The notes under the pieces are model-generated. The model was not told where the DNA came from. It did no database searches and saw nothing but the letters and a program-made list of their open reading frames with translations. The position numbers were made by a program, and so were the translations under genes. DNA of 61,698 nucleotides from an uncultured Mediterraneibacter sp. Its GTDB lineage: Bacteria; Bacillota; Clostridia; Lachnospirales; Lachnospiraceae. Position 1 is the stretch's first letter, and every line of letters starts with the position of its first letter. The stretch is taken from assembly GCF_944377805.1 (NCBI RefSeq), contig NZ_CALWFZ010000012.1, positions 1-61,698 on the forward strand. Direction: 5' to 3'. This document shows positions 41,980-53,855 of the stretch, one piece after another.

Positions 41980-44412
41980 TTATGATTCTTCGTCCGGATT
42001 TCTGCCGCGAAGTCTCAGATAATAAAACCTGAGTTTTTCCACCAGCACTGTAAGATATCTGAGCACCGGCTCCGTCGCTATGGCGAATACAACAAAGAGC
42101 ATAACGCACTCCGTTGTCATACCTGTGATGGCGAACAGGTTATTTAAAAAGATGGTACAGAATACAAGTCCGACTGCACATCCGATCAAAATGGCCGAAC
42201 GGATCTTATTCATCGGAGCACTGATCTTATACAGTATCATAAAGCCCACGATTGCCAGCAGCATAGTCGCGGCAGTCGAAATATCCGTCGAATTCACATC
42301 GAATGTCCTGCCAAAGATCACCAGGGCTCCCACCGCAAGAGCGTCCGTGATCGCGGCCGGAAGCGCTTTTAAGAATACATTAGTAAGAAAATGTCCCTTT
42401 ATAATATTCTTATTCGGCTCAAGCGCCAGGAAAAATGCCGGCACACCAATAGTAAACATACTGATCAGAGAGATCTGTGAAGGCTCCAGAGGATAAGTAA
42501 ACATAAACACAACCGAAATCAGACTGAGCAGCAGGGAAAATATGTTCTTTACAAGGAACAGGCTGGCAGATCTCTGAATATTATTGACAACTCTTCTTCC
42601 TTCCAATACAACCTGCGGCATACAAGAAAAATCAGATTCAAGCAGTACAAGCTGGGAAGCCTGCGCCGCCGCCTCGCTTCCGGACGCCATCGCGATACTG
42701 CAGTCCGCGTCTTTTAGCGCCAGCACGTCATTGACACCGTCTCCCGTCATGGCCACCGTATGTCCGGCATTTTTCAGAATACGCACGAATTTGCGCTTCT
42801 GGTTCGGAGTTACCCGACCGAATACGGTGTTTGTAAGAACAGCTTCTTTCAGCTCCTGTTCATCATCCAGTTTCGAGGCATCCACATATCGGTCGGCATT
42901 TCTGATGCCTGCCTGTCGGGCCACATTAGATACGGTGACGGGGTTGTCGCCCGAAATCACCTTCACTTCCACGCCCTGTTCGGCAAAATATTCAAAAGTC
43001 TCTTTTGCTGCTTCACGGATCGGATTAGCGAGAAGTACAAAGCCAAGCGGCTTAATCCCACGCGTCAGCGGACCTCCATCTATCTCGCCGTCATAGATGC
43101 CGAATACGAGCACTCGCGCGCCAGTAGAGGCATGCTCCGTGATCGCCTCTGCATACTCCCCGTATCTCTCTCTTAGGACAAACTCAGGAGCTCCCAGTAC
43201 ATATGCCCCGTCATCAAACGTAACGCTGCTGTATTTTGTGGCTGAGGAGAACCCTGTCTTTGACCTTGCCTGTCTGCCTGACACAGTTGTAAAATACTCT
43301 TTGACAGCAGCCATCGTGATATTATCTTTTGTCATGGCGGCCGCAAAATCACCGATCATTGTGCGTAAGGGATCCATTGACTGCGGATCATACTCTTCTG
43401 TCTCTATGACATCCATCACTTTCATTGTTGTTTCCGTAATCGTACCTGTCTTATCGACGCACAGTACGTCCACACGGGCAAGTGTTTCGATACATTTCAT
43501 GTCGTGAAGCAGCACCTTTTTCTGAGCCAGGCGGATGGAGCTTACCGCAAGCGCCACGCTTGCCAGAAGATAAAGGCCTTCCGGTATCATGCCTATTACA
43601 GCGGCAATCATAGAAGTCACGCTGTTTCTGAACCCGTCATGCTGGAAGAAAAATGCCTGGGAGAACAGCACAAGACCAATCGGTATAATCGCGACTCCCA
43701 CGCACTTAACCAGTTTGTCCAGGGAGCGTATCATTTCGGACTGTTCGCCATCCTGCATCTGTTTTGCCTGAATGGTAAGCTTTGAGATATAAGAGTCCTC
43801 TCCTACCTTGTCCAGCCTTGCATGGCATTGCCCGGATACAATAAAGCTTCCGGACATCAGCGTGTCTCCTTTTCGTTTTGTGATCTCATCCGCCTCACCG
43901 GTCAGAAGCGACTCATTTACCTGCACTTCCCCGGCACTGACCACGGCATCAGCGCACACCTGCGCGCCCGCCTTAAAGATCACAATATCATCAAGTACCA
44001 GTTCTTCCGCGTCAATTACCGACTTCTTCCCATCGCGCACTACTGTGGCATGGGGAGCGTTCAGCATCGTCAGCTTATCCAGAACCTGTTTTGCCCGTAT
44101 CTCCTGTACAATACCGATCAGGGTATTGGCCACAATAACCGGCAGAAACGTAAGATCGCGAAAAGATCCCACAAGAACGAGCAGCACGGCCAGTATGACA
44201 AAAATCAGGTTAAAATAGGTAAATACATTTTCATGTATAATCTCTTTTGTCGTCTTGGACGGCGGCTCTACAGAGCGATTCGTCCATCCATGCAAACGGT
44301 GTTCCTGCGCCTGCTGGCCTGTCAGGCCTTTTTTATAGTCAGGATTATATCTTGTTGTAGGGAGCCGCCTGTCCTTTTGGGGAACCGGCTGCATTGTTCT
44401 CTTTTTTGACAT
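41980..44412 (-). CDS. P-type ATPase, CtpE-like
   Basis: 810 aa. Catalytic Asp320 is in DKTGTIT, TGE is at about 171-173, and TGDGVND is near the C-terminal third. The M4 motif is IPEGLYLLASVALA (about 276-289), which differs from the Ca2+/Mn2+ enzyme upstream (IPEALSS) and resembles mycobacterial CtpE, implicated in Ca2+ uptake. The ion is therefore uncertain. It begins 19 bp after ftsH and ends at a terminator, so it is probably the third gene of the riboswitch-controlled operon. Confidence 0.9.
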   Translation of the reverse strand: MSKKRTMQPVPQKDRRLPTTRYNPDYKKGLTGQQAQEHRLHGWTNRSVEPPSKTTKEIIHENVFTYFNLIFVILAVLLVLVGSFRDLTFLPVIVANTLIGIVQEIRAKQVLDKLTMLNAPHATVVRDGKKSVIDAEELVLDDIVIFKAGAQVCADAVVSAGEVQVNESLLTGEADEITKRKGDTLMSGSFIVSGQCHARLDKVGEDSYISKLTIQAKQMQDGEQSEMIRSLDKLVKCVGVAIIPIGLVLFSQAFFFQHDGFRNSVTSMIAAVIGMIPEGLYLLASVALAVSSIRLAQKKVLLHDMKCIETLARVDVLCVDKTGTITETTMKVMDVIETEEYDPQSMDPLRTMIGDFAAAMTKDNITMAAVKEYFTTVSGRQARSKTGFSSATKYSSVTFDDGAYVLGAPEFVLRERYGEYAEAITEHASTGARVLVFGIYDGEIDGGPLTRGIKPLGFVLLANPIREAAKETFEYFAEQGVEVKVISGDNPVTVSNVARQAGIRNADRYVDASKLDDEQELKEAVLTNTVFGRVTPNQKRKFVRILKNAGHTVAMTGDGVNDVLALKDADCSIAMASGSEAAAQASQLVLLESDFSCMPQVVLEGRRVVNNIQRSASLFLVKNIFSLLLSLISVVFMFTYPLEPSQISLISMFTIGVPAFFLALEPNKNIIKGHFLTNVFLKALPAAITDALAVGALVIFGRTFDVNSTDISTAATMLLAIVGFMILYKISAPMNKIRSAILIGCAVGLVFCTIFLNNLFAITGMTTECVMLFVVFAIATEPVLRYLTVLVEKLRFYYLRLRGRNPDEES

Positions 44413-44431
44413 GTTCTTCCTTCTTTATCTC

Positions 44432-46321
44432 TTAGTGCTCTGTTTTGGCATTGTTATCAGAATTCTGAACCGGGCTTATCTCCTCCCCGGATACTTCAGT
44501 GCCTGTAAGGATCTGCATGAATTCTTCTCCGGTAATTGTCTCTTTTTCATAGAGGAATTTCGCAAGTTCATGAAGTTTCCCCTGATTATCGCTCAGAAGA
44601 CTCATCGCCTTATCATATGCCTCTTTTACGGTACCCACTACCATGTCGTCGATCAGAGTTGCAGTCTCTGGAGAGCAGCTTAAACTGCTGTCGCCGCCCA
44701 GATAGGGATTTGCCTGTGTTTCCAGGGCAACCATTCCGAATTTGTCACTCATTCCATAACGTGTGATCATGGCACGGGCAAGTTTTGTCGCCTGTTCAAT
44801 GTCGTTGGAAGCTCCTGTGGTGACAGAACCAAATACCAGTTCCTCAGCGCAGCGTCCCCCTGTCAGAGTAGCGATCTTATTTGACAACTCTTCCTTGGAC
44901 ATAAGATTGCGCTCTTCTTCTTCCACCTGCATCGTATAACCCAGGGCTCCTGAAGTACGCGGAATAATTGTGATCTTAGTCACTGGCGCTGAGTTAGTCT
45001 GGAGGGCTGCTACAAGTGCATGCCCCACTTCATGGTAGGCCACGATCAGTTTTTCTTTCGTAGAGAGCACATGATTCTTCTTCTGATATCCGGCAATGAC
45101 AACTTCAATACTTTCCTCAAGATCAGACTGGGTCACATACTTCCGGTTTTCACGCACAGCACGGAGAGCCGCCTCGTTCACCATATTGGCAAGTTCCGCG
45201 CCGGACGCGCCGGATGCTGCCCTTGCTATTGCGTTAAAGTCTACGTCATCGCCCAGCTTTACTTTTTTTGCGTGGACTTTAAGTATCTCTTCCCGCCCTT
45301 TCAGATCAGGAAGTTCTACCGGTATTCTCCGGTCGAATCTTCCCGGACGAAGCAGAGCCGGATCCAGTGTATCCGGACGGTTTGTTGCCGCCAGAATCAC
45401 AACTCCTTTTGACGCGTCAAAGCCGTCCATCTCTGTTAAGAGCTGATTTAAAGTCTGTTCTCTCTCATCGTTCCCTGAAAATCCCTGGCTGTCACGTTTC
45501 TTTCCGATCGTGTCGATTTCATCGATAAAGACAATACATGGCGCTTTCTCATTCGCCTGTTTAAAAAGATCGCGGACTTTGGAAGCTCCCATTCCGACGA
45601 ACATCTCCACAAATTCAGAACCAGAGATCGAGAAAAACGGCACTCCGGCTTCTCCTGCGACAGCTTTTGCAAGCAGCGTCTTTCCTGTACCCGGAGGACC
45701 AACCAGAAGCGCTCCCTTCGGGCAGACGGCGCCGATTTCCTGATATTTTTTCGGATTATGGAGGAAATCTACAATCTCTGTCAGAAGTTCTTTTGCCTCA
45801 TCCTCTCCGGCCACATCATTAAATGTAATACCCGTCTGAGACTGCACATACATTTTCGCGCTGCTTTTTCCAAACTGCATAAACGGATTCCCACCGCCTC
45901 CGCCGCCCATCTTCTTCATCAGCTGGCGGGAAAGGATCTGCCCCAGCACAATAAAAATAACAATCGGCAGAACAAACGACAGAAGCATGCTCAGAAGAGG
46001 ATTCATCTGCTCCTCGGCTACACGCCCGAACTCACAGCCGGATTCCTGCAGCCGGTTGACCAGATCCGGATCTTCAAATCTGGTCGTCTCGTACTGACGT
46101 GGTTCTTCATTTTTATCTATAAAGTATATGGTTTCACCTTCGAGCTGAACTTTGGACACCTGCTTATCTTCCACCATAGTGAGGAAGGTTCCGTAATCCA
46201 CCTCCGTGATCTGAGTTCCTGTCATGCGTGGGAATACGATCCAGTTAAACAGGATCAGTACAGCCAACACGATCAGATAGTATACGATCAGTGGTTTTCT
46301 TGGCTTTTGTACCTGTTTCAT
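44432..46321 (-). CDS. ftsH: FtsH, ATP-dependent zinc metalloprotease
   Basis: 629 aa. Two N-terminal membrane segments (about 10-30 and 110-130) flank an extracellular loop, then a glycine-rich linker (GGGGGGNPF). The AAA domain has Walker A GPPGTGKT 208-215, Walker B VFIDEID and the second region of homology [20 protein letters not shown] (ends about 330). The zinc site is H430-E-V-G-H434, where most FtsH have HEAGH. It degrades misassembled membrane proteins and short-lived regulators. It lies between two cation ATPases with gaps of 19 and 29 bp and no terminator, an odd place for ftsH. Confidence 0.96.
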   Translation of the reverse strand: MKQVQKPRKPLIVYYLIVLAVLILFNWIVFPRMTGTQITEVDYGTFLTMVEDKQVSKVQLEGETIYFIDKNEEPRQYETTRFEDPDLVNRLQESGCEFGRVAEEQMNPLLSMLLSFVLPIVIFIVLGQILSRQLMKKMGGGGGGNPFMQFGKSSAKMYVQSQTGITFNDVAGEDEAKELLTEIVDFLHNPKKYQEIGAVCPKGALLVGPPGTGKTLLAKAVAGEAGVPFFSISGSEFVEMFVGMGASKVRDLFKQANEKAPCIVFIDEIDTIGKKRDSQGFSGNDEREQTLNQLLTEMDGFDASKGVVILAATNRPDTLDPALLRPGRFDRRIPVELPDLKGREEILKVHAKKVKLGDDVDFNAIARAASGASGAELANMVNEAALRAVRENRKYVTQSDLEESIEVVIAGYQKKNHVLSTKEKLIVAYHEVGHALVAALQTNSAPVTKITIIPRTSGALGYTMQVEEEERNLMSKEELSNKIATLTGGRCAEELVFGSVTTGASNDIEQATKLARAMITRYGMSDKFGMVALETQANPYLGGDSSLSCSPETATLIDDMVVGTVKEAYDKAMSLLSDNQGKLHELAKFLYEKETITGEEFMQILTGTEVSGEEISPVQNSDNNAKTEH

Positions 46322-46350
46322 TCCTATCCTCCTTTGAGAATTCTAACTCC

Positions 46351-48969
46351 CTATCTGTTTTTCTTAAACAGCAGACGGATTCCTTTGAGAAGCTGTATGA
46401 TCGGAATATTCACCGCGGCAAGTCCGTAAACGATAAACAGCTGAGTCAGCGTAAGGGTCTGGACTTTAAATACATTATGGAGGCCCGGAATCATAACGAC
46501 ACATGTAATCAGCGCAATGCCGAGTACAAATGCTCCGATCAGGAATTTGTTGTTTACAATTTTGCGGGTAAATACAACCGGTCTGTCGGATTTACAGTTA
46601 AATCCGTGGAACAGTCTGGCAGAACAGAGTGTTGCGAATGCCATCGTGCTTCCAAGGAGTTCTCCGTCTCCAAGATAACCGATCATAAATGCAATCATCG
46701 TCGTAACCGCGATCGAAAGTCCTTCTGTTCCGATCTTCAGCAGGAAGTCTTTCGTCAGGATCGATTCATTCATCGGCCTGGGCTTCTCATTCATAACCTC
46801 TTTCGATCCCGGCTCAAGTCCGAGCGCGATTGCCGGAAGGCTGTCTGTCAGCAGATTGATAAACAATAAGTGAACCGGCGCGAACGGTACGGGAAGAGCC
46901 ATAATCGAAGCATAAAGTACTGCGAGAATCGCCCCGAAGTTTCCGGATAACAGAAATTGAATCGATGCCTTGATGTTCCGGTAAATATTTCTTCCGTTTT
47001 CTACTGCTTTTACGATAGTGGCAAAGTTATCGTCCGTAAGCACCATTGCCGCGGCGTCTTTAGATACCTCGCTTCCGGTAATTCCCATAGCTACGCCAAT
47101 ATCAGCCTGTTTCAGCGCCGGCGCGTCATTGACCCCGTCCCCTGTCATGGATACAATATTACCTTTGTCCTGCCATGCGCGCACGATACGGATCTTGTGC
47201 TCCGGGGATACACGGGCATAAACAGAAATACCCTCCACAAAGTCTTTTAGTTCTTCGTCAGACATCTTATCAATCTCTGATCCCTCGCATGCCTCGGACT
47301 CATTTTCAAGAATGCCGATGCGCTTTGCAATCGCCGCGGCAGTTACTTTATGGTCGCCTGTAATCATAATAGGACGGATGCCGGCCCTCTTACATTCCGC
47401 AACAGCCGCTTTCGACTCTTCTCTCGGCGGATCCATCATAGCAATCAGTCCGATAAACGTCAGGTCATACTCGTCATCCAGTGTGAGTTCTTCTTCATCA
47501 GACACCACTTTATAGCCAAACGCCAGCACACGAAGTCCTTCTCTTGAGAATTTCTGATTCTGATCCTCAATCCTTCTGCGGTCCGCATCGGTCAACGGAC
47601 GAACTTCACCGCCGGTCTGGATCTGCGTCATGCGGTCGAGAAGCACATCCACCGCGCCTTTGATCAGCATAGTCGGAACACCTTCCATCGTATGCTTCGT
47701 GGACATTAACTTTCTGTCACTGTCAAAAGGATTCTCACTCTCTCTCGGATACTTGCCGCGGACTGATTCTGGATCAAGTCCGAGCCTGCTTCCCAGATTG
47801 ATCAGAGCTGTCTCTGTCGGATCTCCGATCTCTACTCCGTCTGTGTTTTTAGAGTCATTACAAAGCATACTGCTGATCAGCAGACGGCTCTGAGACGGAT
47901 CATTGACATCCACATCCGCTGCTTTGATACATTTCTCATCTACATAGTAATCTTCCACTGTCATCTTGTTCTGTGTCAGTGTACCCGTCTTGTCGGAACA
48001 GATAATCGACACGCTGCCAAGGCCTTCCACAGCCTGAAGCTTACGCATAATCGCATGTTCTCTTGCCATCTTCTGTGTTCCGAAGGAAAGCACAATCGTT
48101 ACGATAGAACTCAGTGCTTCCGGGATAGCGGCAACTGCCAGCGCAACCGCAAACAGGAAGGCGTCGCCGATCTGATCCCCTCTGAAAATGCTGATGCCAA
48201 ACAGAATCGCGCAGAACGCAAGAATCAGAATAGAAAGTTTCTGGCCGAACTGATCAAGATTGATCTGGAGAGGCGTTCTCTTTTCTGATGTTGTCTTCAG
48301 AAGACTTGCGATCTTACCAACCTCAGTCTCCATGCCGATACCGGTTACAACAAAAGCTCCGCGCCCGTACGTTACGAAGCTGCCGGAATAAACCATATTA
48401 ATTCTGTCTCCCAGCGGCACTTCGTCTTCTTTGATAACATCTGTTGTCTTCTCAACACCGAGACTCTCTCCTGTCAGGGCACTTTCGTCCACTTTCAGGC
48501 TGGCACATTCGGTCAGACGTCCGTCGGCCGGGATATAATCTCCGGCATCCAGCATTACAATATCGCCTACTGTCACCTCGGAGGACGGAATCTGCACTAC
48601 ATTGCCGCAGCGCAGTACTTTTGCCTCCGGTCCTGAAAGCTTTTTAAGACTTGCCAGAGACTGTTCTGCCTTTATCGTCTGAACAGTTCCCAGAATCGCG
48701 TTCATCGTTATGACGATCAGAATAACAAGCGCGCTTTCCACATCTCCCATAAAGCCTGACGCAATGGCGGCAATGATCAGAATAATTACAAGAAAATCTT
48801 TGTACTGCTCAAGAAAGATCTGAAGAATCGTCTTTTTCTTGCCTTCAATCAATTCGTTAGGGCCGTACTTTTCCTGATGTTCCATTACCTGTTCTTCGGT
48901 GAGAGGTTCCAGGCTTCCGTTGAGCTTCATGATGGTCTCTTCACCGGACAATTGATAATACTGTTTCAT
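46351..48969 (-). CDS. P-type ATPase, Ca2+/Mn2+ type (probable Mn2+ exporter)
   Basis: 872 aa. Catalytic Asp326 is in CSDKTGTLT, TGES at about 166-169 and TGDGVNDAPALKQADIG near 600. The M4 motif IPEALSSIVTIVLSFG (about 282-297) is that of bacterial SERCA/PMR1-like pumps. A yybP-ykoY riboswitch and its terminator lie directly upstream, and Lactococcus YoaB, a pump with the same leader, exports Mn2+. Mn2+ export is therefore the most likely role, with Ca2+ as an alternative. GGAGGAG precedes the ATG. Confidence 0.93.
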   Translation of the reverse strand: MKQYYQLSGEETIMKLNGSLEPLTEEQVMEHQEKYGPNELIEGKKKTILQIFLEQYKDFLVIILIIAAIASGFMGDVESALVILIVITMNAILGTVQTIKAEQSLASLKKLSGPEAKVLRCGNVVQIPSSEVTVGDIVMLDAGDYIPADGRLTECASLKVDESALTGESLGVEKTTDVIKEDEVPLGDRINMVYSGSFVTYGRGAFVVTGIGMETEVGKIASLLKTTSEKRTPLQINLDQFGQKLSILILAFCAILFGISIFRGDQIGDAFLFAVALAVAAIPEALSSIVTIVLSFGTQKMAREHAIMRKLQAVEGLGSVSIICSDKTGTLTQNKMTVEDYYVDEKCIKAADVDVNDPSQSRLLISSMLCNDSKNTDGVEIGDPTETALINLGSRLGLDPESVRGKYPRESENPFDSDRKLMSTKHTMEGVPTMLIKGAVDVLLDRMTQIQTGGEVRPLTDADRRRIEDQNQKFSREGLRVLAFGYKVVSDEEELTLDDEYDLTFIGLIAMMDPPREESKAAVAECKRAGIRPIMITGDHKVTAAAIAKRIGILENESEACEGSEIDKMSDEELKDFVEGISVYARVSPEHKIRIVRAWQDKGNIVSMTGDGVNDAPALKQADIGVAMGITGSEVSKDAAAMVLTDDNFATIVKAVENGRNIYRNIKASIQFLLSGNFGAILAVLYASIMALPVPFAPVHLLFINLLTDSLPAIALGLEPGSKEVMNEKPRPMNESILTKDFLLKIGTEGLSIAVTTMIAFMIGYLGDGELLGSTMAFATLCSARLFHGFNCKSDRPVVFTRKIVNNKFLIGAFVLGIALITCVVMIPGLHNVFKVQTLTLTQLFIVYGLAAVNIPIIQLLKGIRLLFKKNR

Positions 48970-49002
48970 CTTTTTCTCCTCCTAAATAACCGGCCGCTGC
49001 AA

Positions 49003-49057
49003 TAAAAAATGAGACTTCTATTGCACGACGTTGTTATGTAATGCAATAAAAGTCTCA
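49003..49057 (-). terminator. riboswitch expression-platform terminator
   Basis: Stem TGAGACTTTTATTGCA/TGCAATAGAAGTCTCA (49042-49057 with 49010-49025; one mismatch) followed by TTTTTTATTG. Its 5' arm contains the 3' strand of the aptamer P1 helix (GAGACUUUU), so ligand binding and termination are mutually exclusive. Confidence 0.88.
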
Positions 49058-49145
49058 CCATTTAATCGCGATACGGATGGCGCAGCCATCGTACTGACGA
49101 CATCGCAAACGCTGAATACAAGCGCCAGTTACTCCCTTTTACCAA
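49046..49145 (-). ncRNA. yybP-ykoY (Mn2+) riboswitch aptamer
   Basis: The minus strand carries the family hallmarks in order. AAAAGGGAGTAAC forms the 5' side of P1 with the first Mn-binding loop, GTCGTCAGTACGAT the second conserved internal loop, and ATGGTGAGACTTTTA closes P1 (AAAAG pairs with CTTTT). A hairpin with GATGGC-TGC-GCCATC lies between the conserved parts. When Mn2+ is bound, P1 holds the strand that would otherwise enter the terminator, so expression is switched on. It begins at the predicted transcription start. Confidence 0.9.
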
Positions 49146-49150
49146 TCACT

Positions 49151-49179
49151 AATATAAAGGAATTTTCGGCTTGTGTCAA
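49151..49179 (-). promoter_or_regulatory. sigma-A promoter of the riboswitch operon
   Basis: Minus strand TTGACA (plus 49174-49179), 17-bp spacer, TATATT (plus 49151-49156). Transcription is expected to start near 49144, exactly at the aptamer. The promoter lies in the 60-bp gap after gdhA, so the ATPase operon is transcribed independently. Confidence 0.8.
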
Positions 49180-49204
49180 CGATTTTTACCGTTTTTTCAC
49201 AAAC

Positions 49205-50605
<1,401 letters not shown>

Positions 50606-50615
50606 CTACCTGTTT

Positions 50616-50644
50616 ATTTTATAAAGAAAATGAATCCTTGTCAA
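50616..50644 (-). promoter_or_regulatory. gdhA promoter
   Basis: Minus strand TTGACA (plus 50639-50644), 17-bp spacer, TAAAAT (plus 50616-50621). The remaining gap up to rpsU (50645-50766) shows only AT-rich repeats of TGCAAATT/TGCAGT character, with no gene. Confidence 0.65.
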
Positions 50645-50766
50645 TTGAAAGTTTCAATAATTTGCAGTTTTATCACTGCATTTTACTGAATTTGCAGGGA
50701 AATGATTTTCAAGACTTCATATTTACAGTAAATTCATTTTTTACAGCAGATCAGGAAGGCCTGAGC

Positions 50767-50806
50767 GGAAACGAAAAACAGGATGCCAAATCTGACATCC
50801 TGTTTA
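50767..50806 (-). terminator. terminator after rpsU
   Basis: Perfect 10-bp stem AAACAGGATG/CATCCTGTTT with a 10-nt loop followed by TTTCG on the minus strand, 12 bp after the rpsU stop. Confidence 0.85.
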
Positions 50807-50817
50807 AAGTGCACTCA

Positions 50818-50994
50818 TTAATTATATTTACGTTTTCTAGCAGCTTCAGATTTTTTCTTACGTCTTACGCTTGGCTTTTCATAGTGCTCCCTTTTGCGGA
50901 TCTCCTGCTGAATGCCAGCCTTAGCGCAGTTTCTTTTGAATCTGCGTAAAGCGCTATCTAACGTCTCGTTTTCTTTAACGATTACATTTGACAT
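50818..50994 (-). CDS. rpsU: 30S ribosomal protein S21
   Basis: 58 aa: [20 protein letters not shown], then [21 protein letters not shown] and a C-terminal run of basic residues ([15 protein letters not shown]). This is the complete family pattern. The gene is monocistronic here, with its own promoter and terminator. S21 is near the anti-Shine-Dalgarno site of the small subunit and supports initiation. Confidence 0.97.
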   Translation of the reverse strand: MSNVIVKENETLDSALRRFKRNCAKAGIQQEIRKREHYEKPSVRRKKKSEAARKRKYN

Positions 50995-51073
50995 AGTCTC
51001 ACACCTTACCTCCCCTCCAGCCTTGTATTGTGCATAATACGACTGATCGGGTATTTTTATTGCACTACCAAAG

Positions 51074-51101
51074 ATTATATCATATTTTTTCCTTCCGTCA
51101 A
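51074..51101 (-). promoter_or_regulatory. rpsU promoter
   Basis: Minus strand TTGACG (plus 51096-51101), 16-bp spacer, TATAAT (plus 51074-51079). The GGAGGGGAGGT-rich leader follows. Confidence 0.7.
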
Positions 51102-51153
51102 CTGTTTTCAGACAAAAACTGTGAAAACATAAGGAAAACGTAATAAATATGAT

Positions 51154-53796
51154 TCAGTCTTGAATCTGATCCGCAAGCGCTTCCGCTGCCTTTGCGAGGG
51201 CATCCGGGATACCTGCCGGATTCTTACCTCCCGCCTGAGCCATATTCGGACGGCCTCCGCCGCCACCTCCCACAAGAGGAGCAATGGCTTTTACAAGATT
51301 GCCCGCATGTGCGCCTTTCTTTACAGCGCCGTCTGTAGCCGTCGCCATGAGACTGACTTTGCCGCCGTTTTCGGAAGCGAGCATAACTACTCCTTCTTTG
51401 AGCCTGGTCTTGAACTGATCTCCCAGATCACGGAGTCCGTTCATATCGATGTCGTCAAGCTGAGCTGCAAGGAGTTTTATACCGTTGACTTCGGTCACCT
51501 GATCCATGACATCTCCCGCCGCTTCCTGAGCCATCTTATTCTTAAGACTCTCCACTTCACTGTGAAGCGATTTGTTCTCACCCAGCATGTGACTGATTTT
51601 GTCAGCCAGATTATCCGGGGTTGCTTTCATAAGTTTCGCGGCATCTTTCAGTTTATTTTCTGTCTCCGCATAATAGTGAAGAAGCCCTTCAGAAGTGAGC
51701 GCCTCGATACGACGTACCCCGGCAGCCACGCCACTTTCGGAAATAATCTTGAAAGCCATAATCTCAGAGGTATTCTTCACATGAGTACCTCCGCAGAATT
51801 CGATGGAAAAATCGCTCATATTGACAACCCGTACAACGTCGCCGTATTTCTCGCCGAACAACGCCTGCGCTCCGGTCTTCTTCGCCTCTTCAATGGGCAT
51901 ATTTTTCGCGACAACATCCAGTCCTTTAAAGATCTGCCCGTTGACGATGTCTTCTGCTTTCTTCAGTTCCTCGGGCGTCATAGCCGAGAAATGAGTAAAA
52001 TCGAATCTCAGTCTGTCCTCATTTACACTGGAACCAGCCTGTTCCACATGAGTTCCCAGCACAGTTCTGAGAGCTTTCTGAAGAAGATGTGTGGCACTGT
52101 GGTTTCTTGCGGAGAGCGCCCGCTTCCTTGCGTCTACTTCAAGCGTCACTCTGTCCCCGGTCTTTATTATCCCCTTTGTCATCACACCGATATGACCGAT
52201 TTTGCCACCTAGAAGTTTCACAGTGTCTTCCACTTTAAACTCTCCGCCGGCAGCGCGGATGAGGCCCGTATCAGCTTCCTGACCGCCGCTTGTGGCATAG
52301 AACGGAGTCTCCTGAACAAAGATGGTACCCTTTTGCCCCTCCCGGAGCGTCCCGGTGATTTCTTCCTCTGTTGTAAGCACCGTTACATCTGAGTCATATG
52401 ACAGGTTGTCATACCCTACAAATGTACTTGTCACACCGGGATCAATGGACTCATATACCGTCACGTCGGCTCCCATATAGTTCGTCACCTCACGGGCGTC
52501 GCGGGCCTGTTTTCTCTGAACTTCCATACATGCGTGGAAACCTTCCTCATCTACTCCGAGATTCTTTTCCTCCAGAATCTCTTTCGTCAGATCAAGCGGG
52601 AAACCGTATGTGTCATAGAGGCGGAAAGCATCTTCCCCGTCGAGCGTTTTCTCATCCTTCTTCTCCATGTCCGCAATCATATCGGAGAGAATGCCAAGCC
52701 CCTGATCAATAGTCTTGTTGAACTGTTCCTCTTCTTTTGCAATTACCTTGAGAATAAATTCTCTCTTCTCCTCCAGTTCCGGATAACCGTCTTTTGATCC
52801 CCGGATTACAGTTTCAGAGAGTTCAGGAAGGAATCCTTTGTGTATTCCGAGTAATCTTCCGTGACGGCAGGCCCTGCGAAGCAGACGGCGGAGCACATAG
52901 CCGCGTCCCTCATTAGATGGCATAATACCGTCGGAAATCATAAATGTAACGGAACGGATATGGTCGGTAATGACACGGATGGATACGTCATCCTGATATT
53001 CTTTTCCGTATTCTTTTTCTGCAAGACGGCAGACATGGTCTCTGAGCGCTTTGATTGTATCCACATCAAAGATAGACTCTACGTCCTGAACTACACTTGC
53101 AAGACGCTCAAGTCCCATACCGGTATCTATATTTTTCTGCTCCAGTTCTGTATAATGGCCTTCTCCATCATTATCGAACTGAGTGAATACATCATTCCAG
53201 ATTTCCATATACCTGTCACAGTCGCATCCAACCGTACAGTCCGGCCTTCCGCAGCCGTACTTCTCGCCTCTGTCATAATAAACCTCGGAACACGGGCCGC
53301 AGGGACCGGAGCCGTGCTCCCAGAAATTATCTTCTTTGCCGAATTTGAAAATGCGCTCCGCCGGGATACCGATCTTTTTATTCCAGATCTCGAATGCCTC
53401 GTCGTCATCCACATACACAGACGGATACAGTCTGTCGGGATCCAAACCGACTACATCTGTCAGGAATTCCCATGTCCACTGAATCGCTTCTTCTTTGAAA
53501 TAATCTCCGAACGAAAAGTTGCCGAGCATCTCGAAGAATGTGCCGTGACGCGCTGTTTTTCCTACATTCTCAATATCTCCGGTTCGGATACACTTCTGAC
53601 AGGTTGTAACCCTTTTTCTCGGGGGAATCTCCTGTCCTGTAAAATATGGTTTAAGCGGTGCCATTCCCGAATTGATAAGCAAAAGGCTCTTATCGTTGTG
53701 CGGCACCAGGGAAAAGCTCTTCATCGCAAGATGTCCCTTGCTCTCAAAGAACTCCAGAAACATTTTTCTAAGCTGGTTTACTCCATATGGCTGCAT
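51154..53796 (-). CDS. alaS: alanyl-tRNA synthetase
   Basis: 880 aa, full length. N-terminal class II catalytic domain (MFLEFFESKGHLAMKSFSL; motif 2 region TCQKCIRTGDIENVG), tRNA-recognition domain, editing domain with the zinc site H-x3-H (HSATHLLQKAL) and CGGTHV, and a C-terminal DHHA1/C-Ala domain ending in a Gly-rich GGGGGGRPNMAQAGG. AGGAGG precedes the start. No T-box leader is seen in the 60-bp gap upstream, so it may share a transcript with the hydrogenase gene. Confidence 0.97.
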   Translation of the reverse strand: MQPYGVNQLRKMFLEFFESKGHLAMKSFSLVPHNDKSLLLINSGMAPLKPYFTGQEIPPRKRVTTCQKCIRTGDIENVGKTARHGTFFEMLGNFSFGDYFKEEAIQWTWEFLTDVVGLDPDRLYPSVYVDDDEAFEIWNKKIGIPAERIFKFGKEDNFWEHGSGPCGPCSEVYYDRGEKYGCGRPDCTVGCDCDRYMEIWNDVFTQFDNDGEGHYTELEQKNIDTGMGLERLASVVQDVESIFDVDTIKALRDHVCRLAEKEYGKEYQDDVSIRVITDHIRSVTFMISDGIMPSNEGRGYVLRRLLRRACRHGRLLGIHKGFLPELSETVIRGSKDGYPELEEKREFILKVIAKEEEQFNKTIDQGLGILSDMIADMEKKDEKTLDGEDAFRLYDTYGFPLDLTKEILEEKNLGVDEEGFHACMEVQRKQARDAREVTNYMGADVTVYESIDPGVTSTFVGYDNLSYDSDVTVLTTEEEITGTLREGQKGTIFVQETPFYATSGGQEADTGLIRAAGGEFKVEDTVKLLGGKIGHIGVMTKGIIKTGDRVTLEVDARKRALSARNHSATHLLQKALRTVLGTHVEQAGSSVNEDRLRFDFTHFSAMTPEELKKAEDIVNGQIFKGLDVVAKNMPIEEAKKTGAQALFGEKYGDVVRVVNMSDFSIEFCGGTHVKNTSEIMAFKIISESGVAAGVRRIEALTSEGLLHYYAETENKLKDAAKLMKATPDNLADKISHMLGENKSLHSEVESLKNKMAQEAAGDVMDQVTEVNGIKLLAAQLDDIDMNGLRDLGDQFKTRLKEGVVMLASENGGKVSLMATATDGAVKKGAHAGNLVKAIAPLVGGGGGGRPNMAQAGGKNPAGIPDALAKAAEALADQIQD

Positions 53797-53855
53797 TGCT
53801 CTAATCCTCCTCTTTCGCTCAAAAAGCCTTTTATATCATATATCAAAATGCCGGG

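Noticed and set aside
53797-53855. T-box upstream of alaS
   Set aside because: The gap is only 59 bp and contains no T-box or specifier-loop features.
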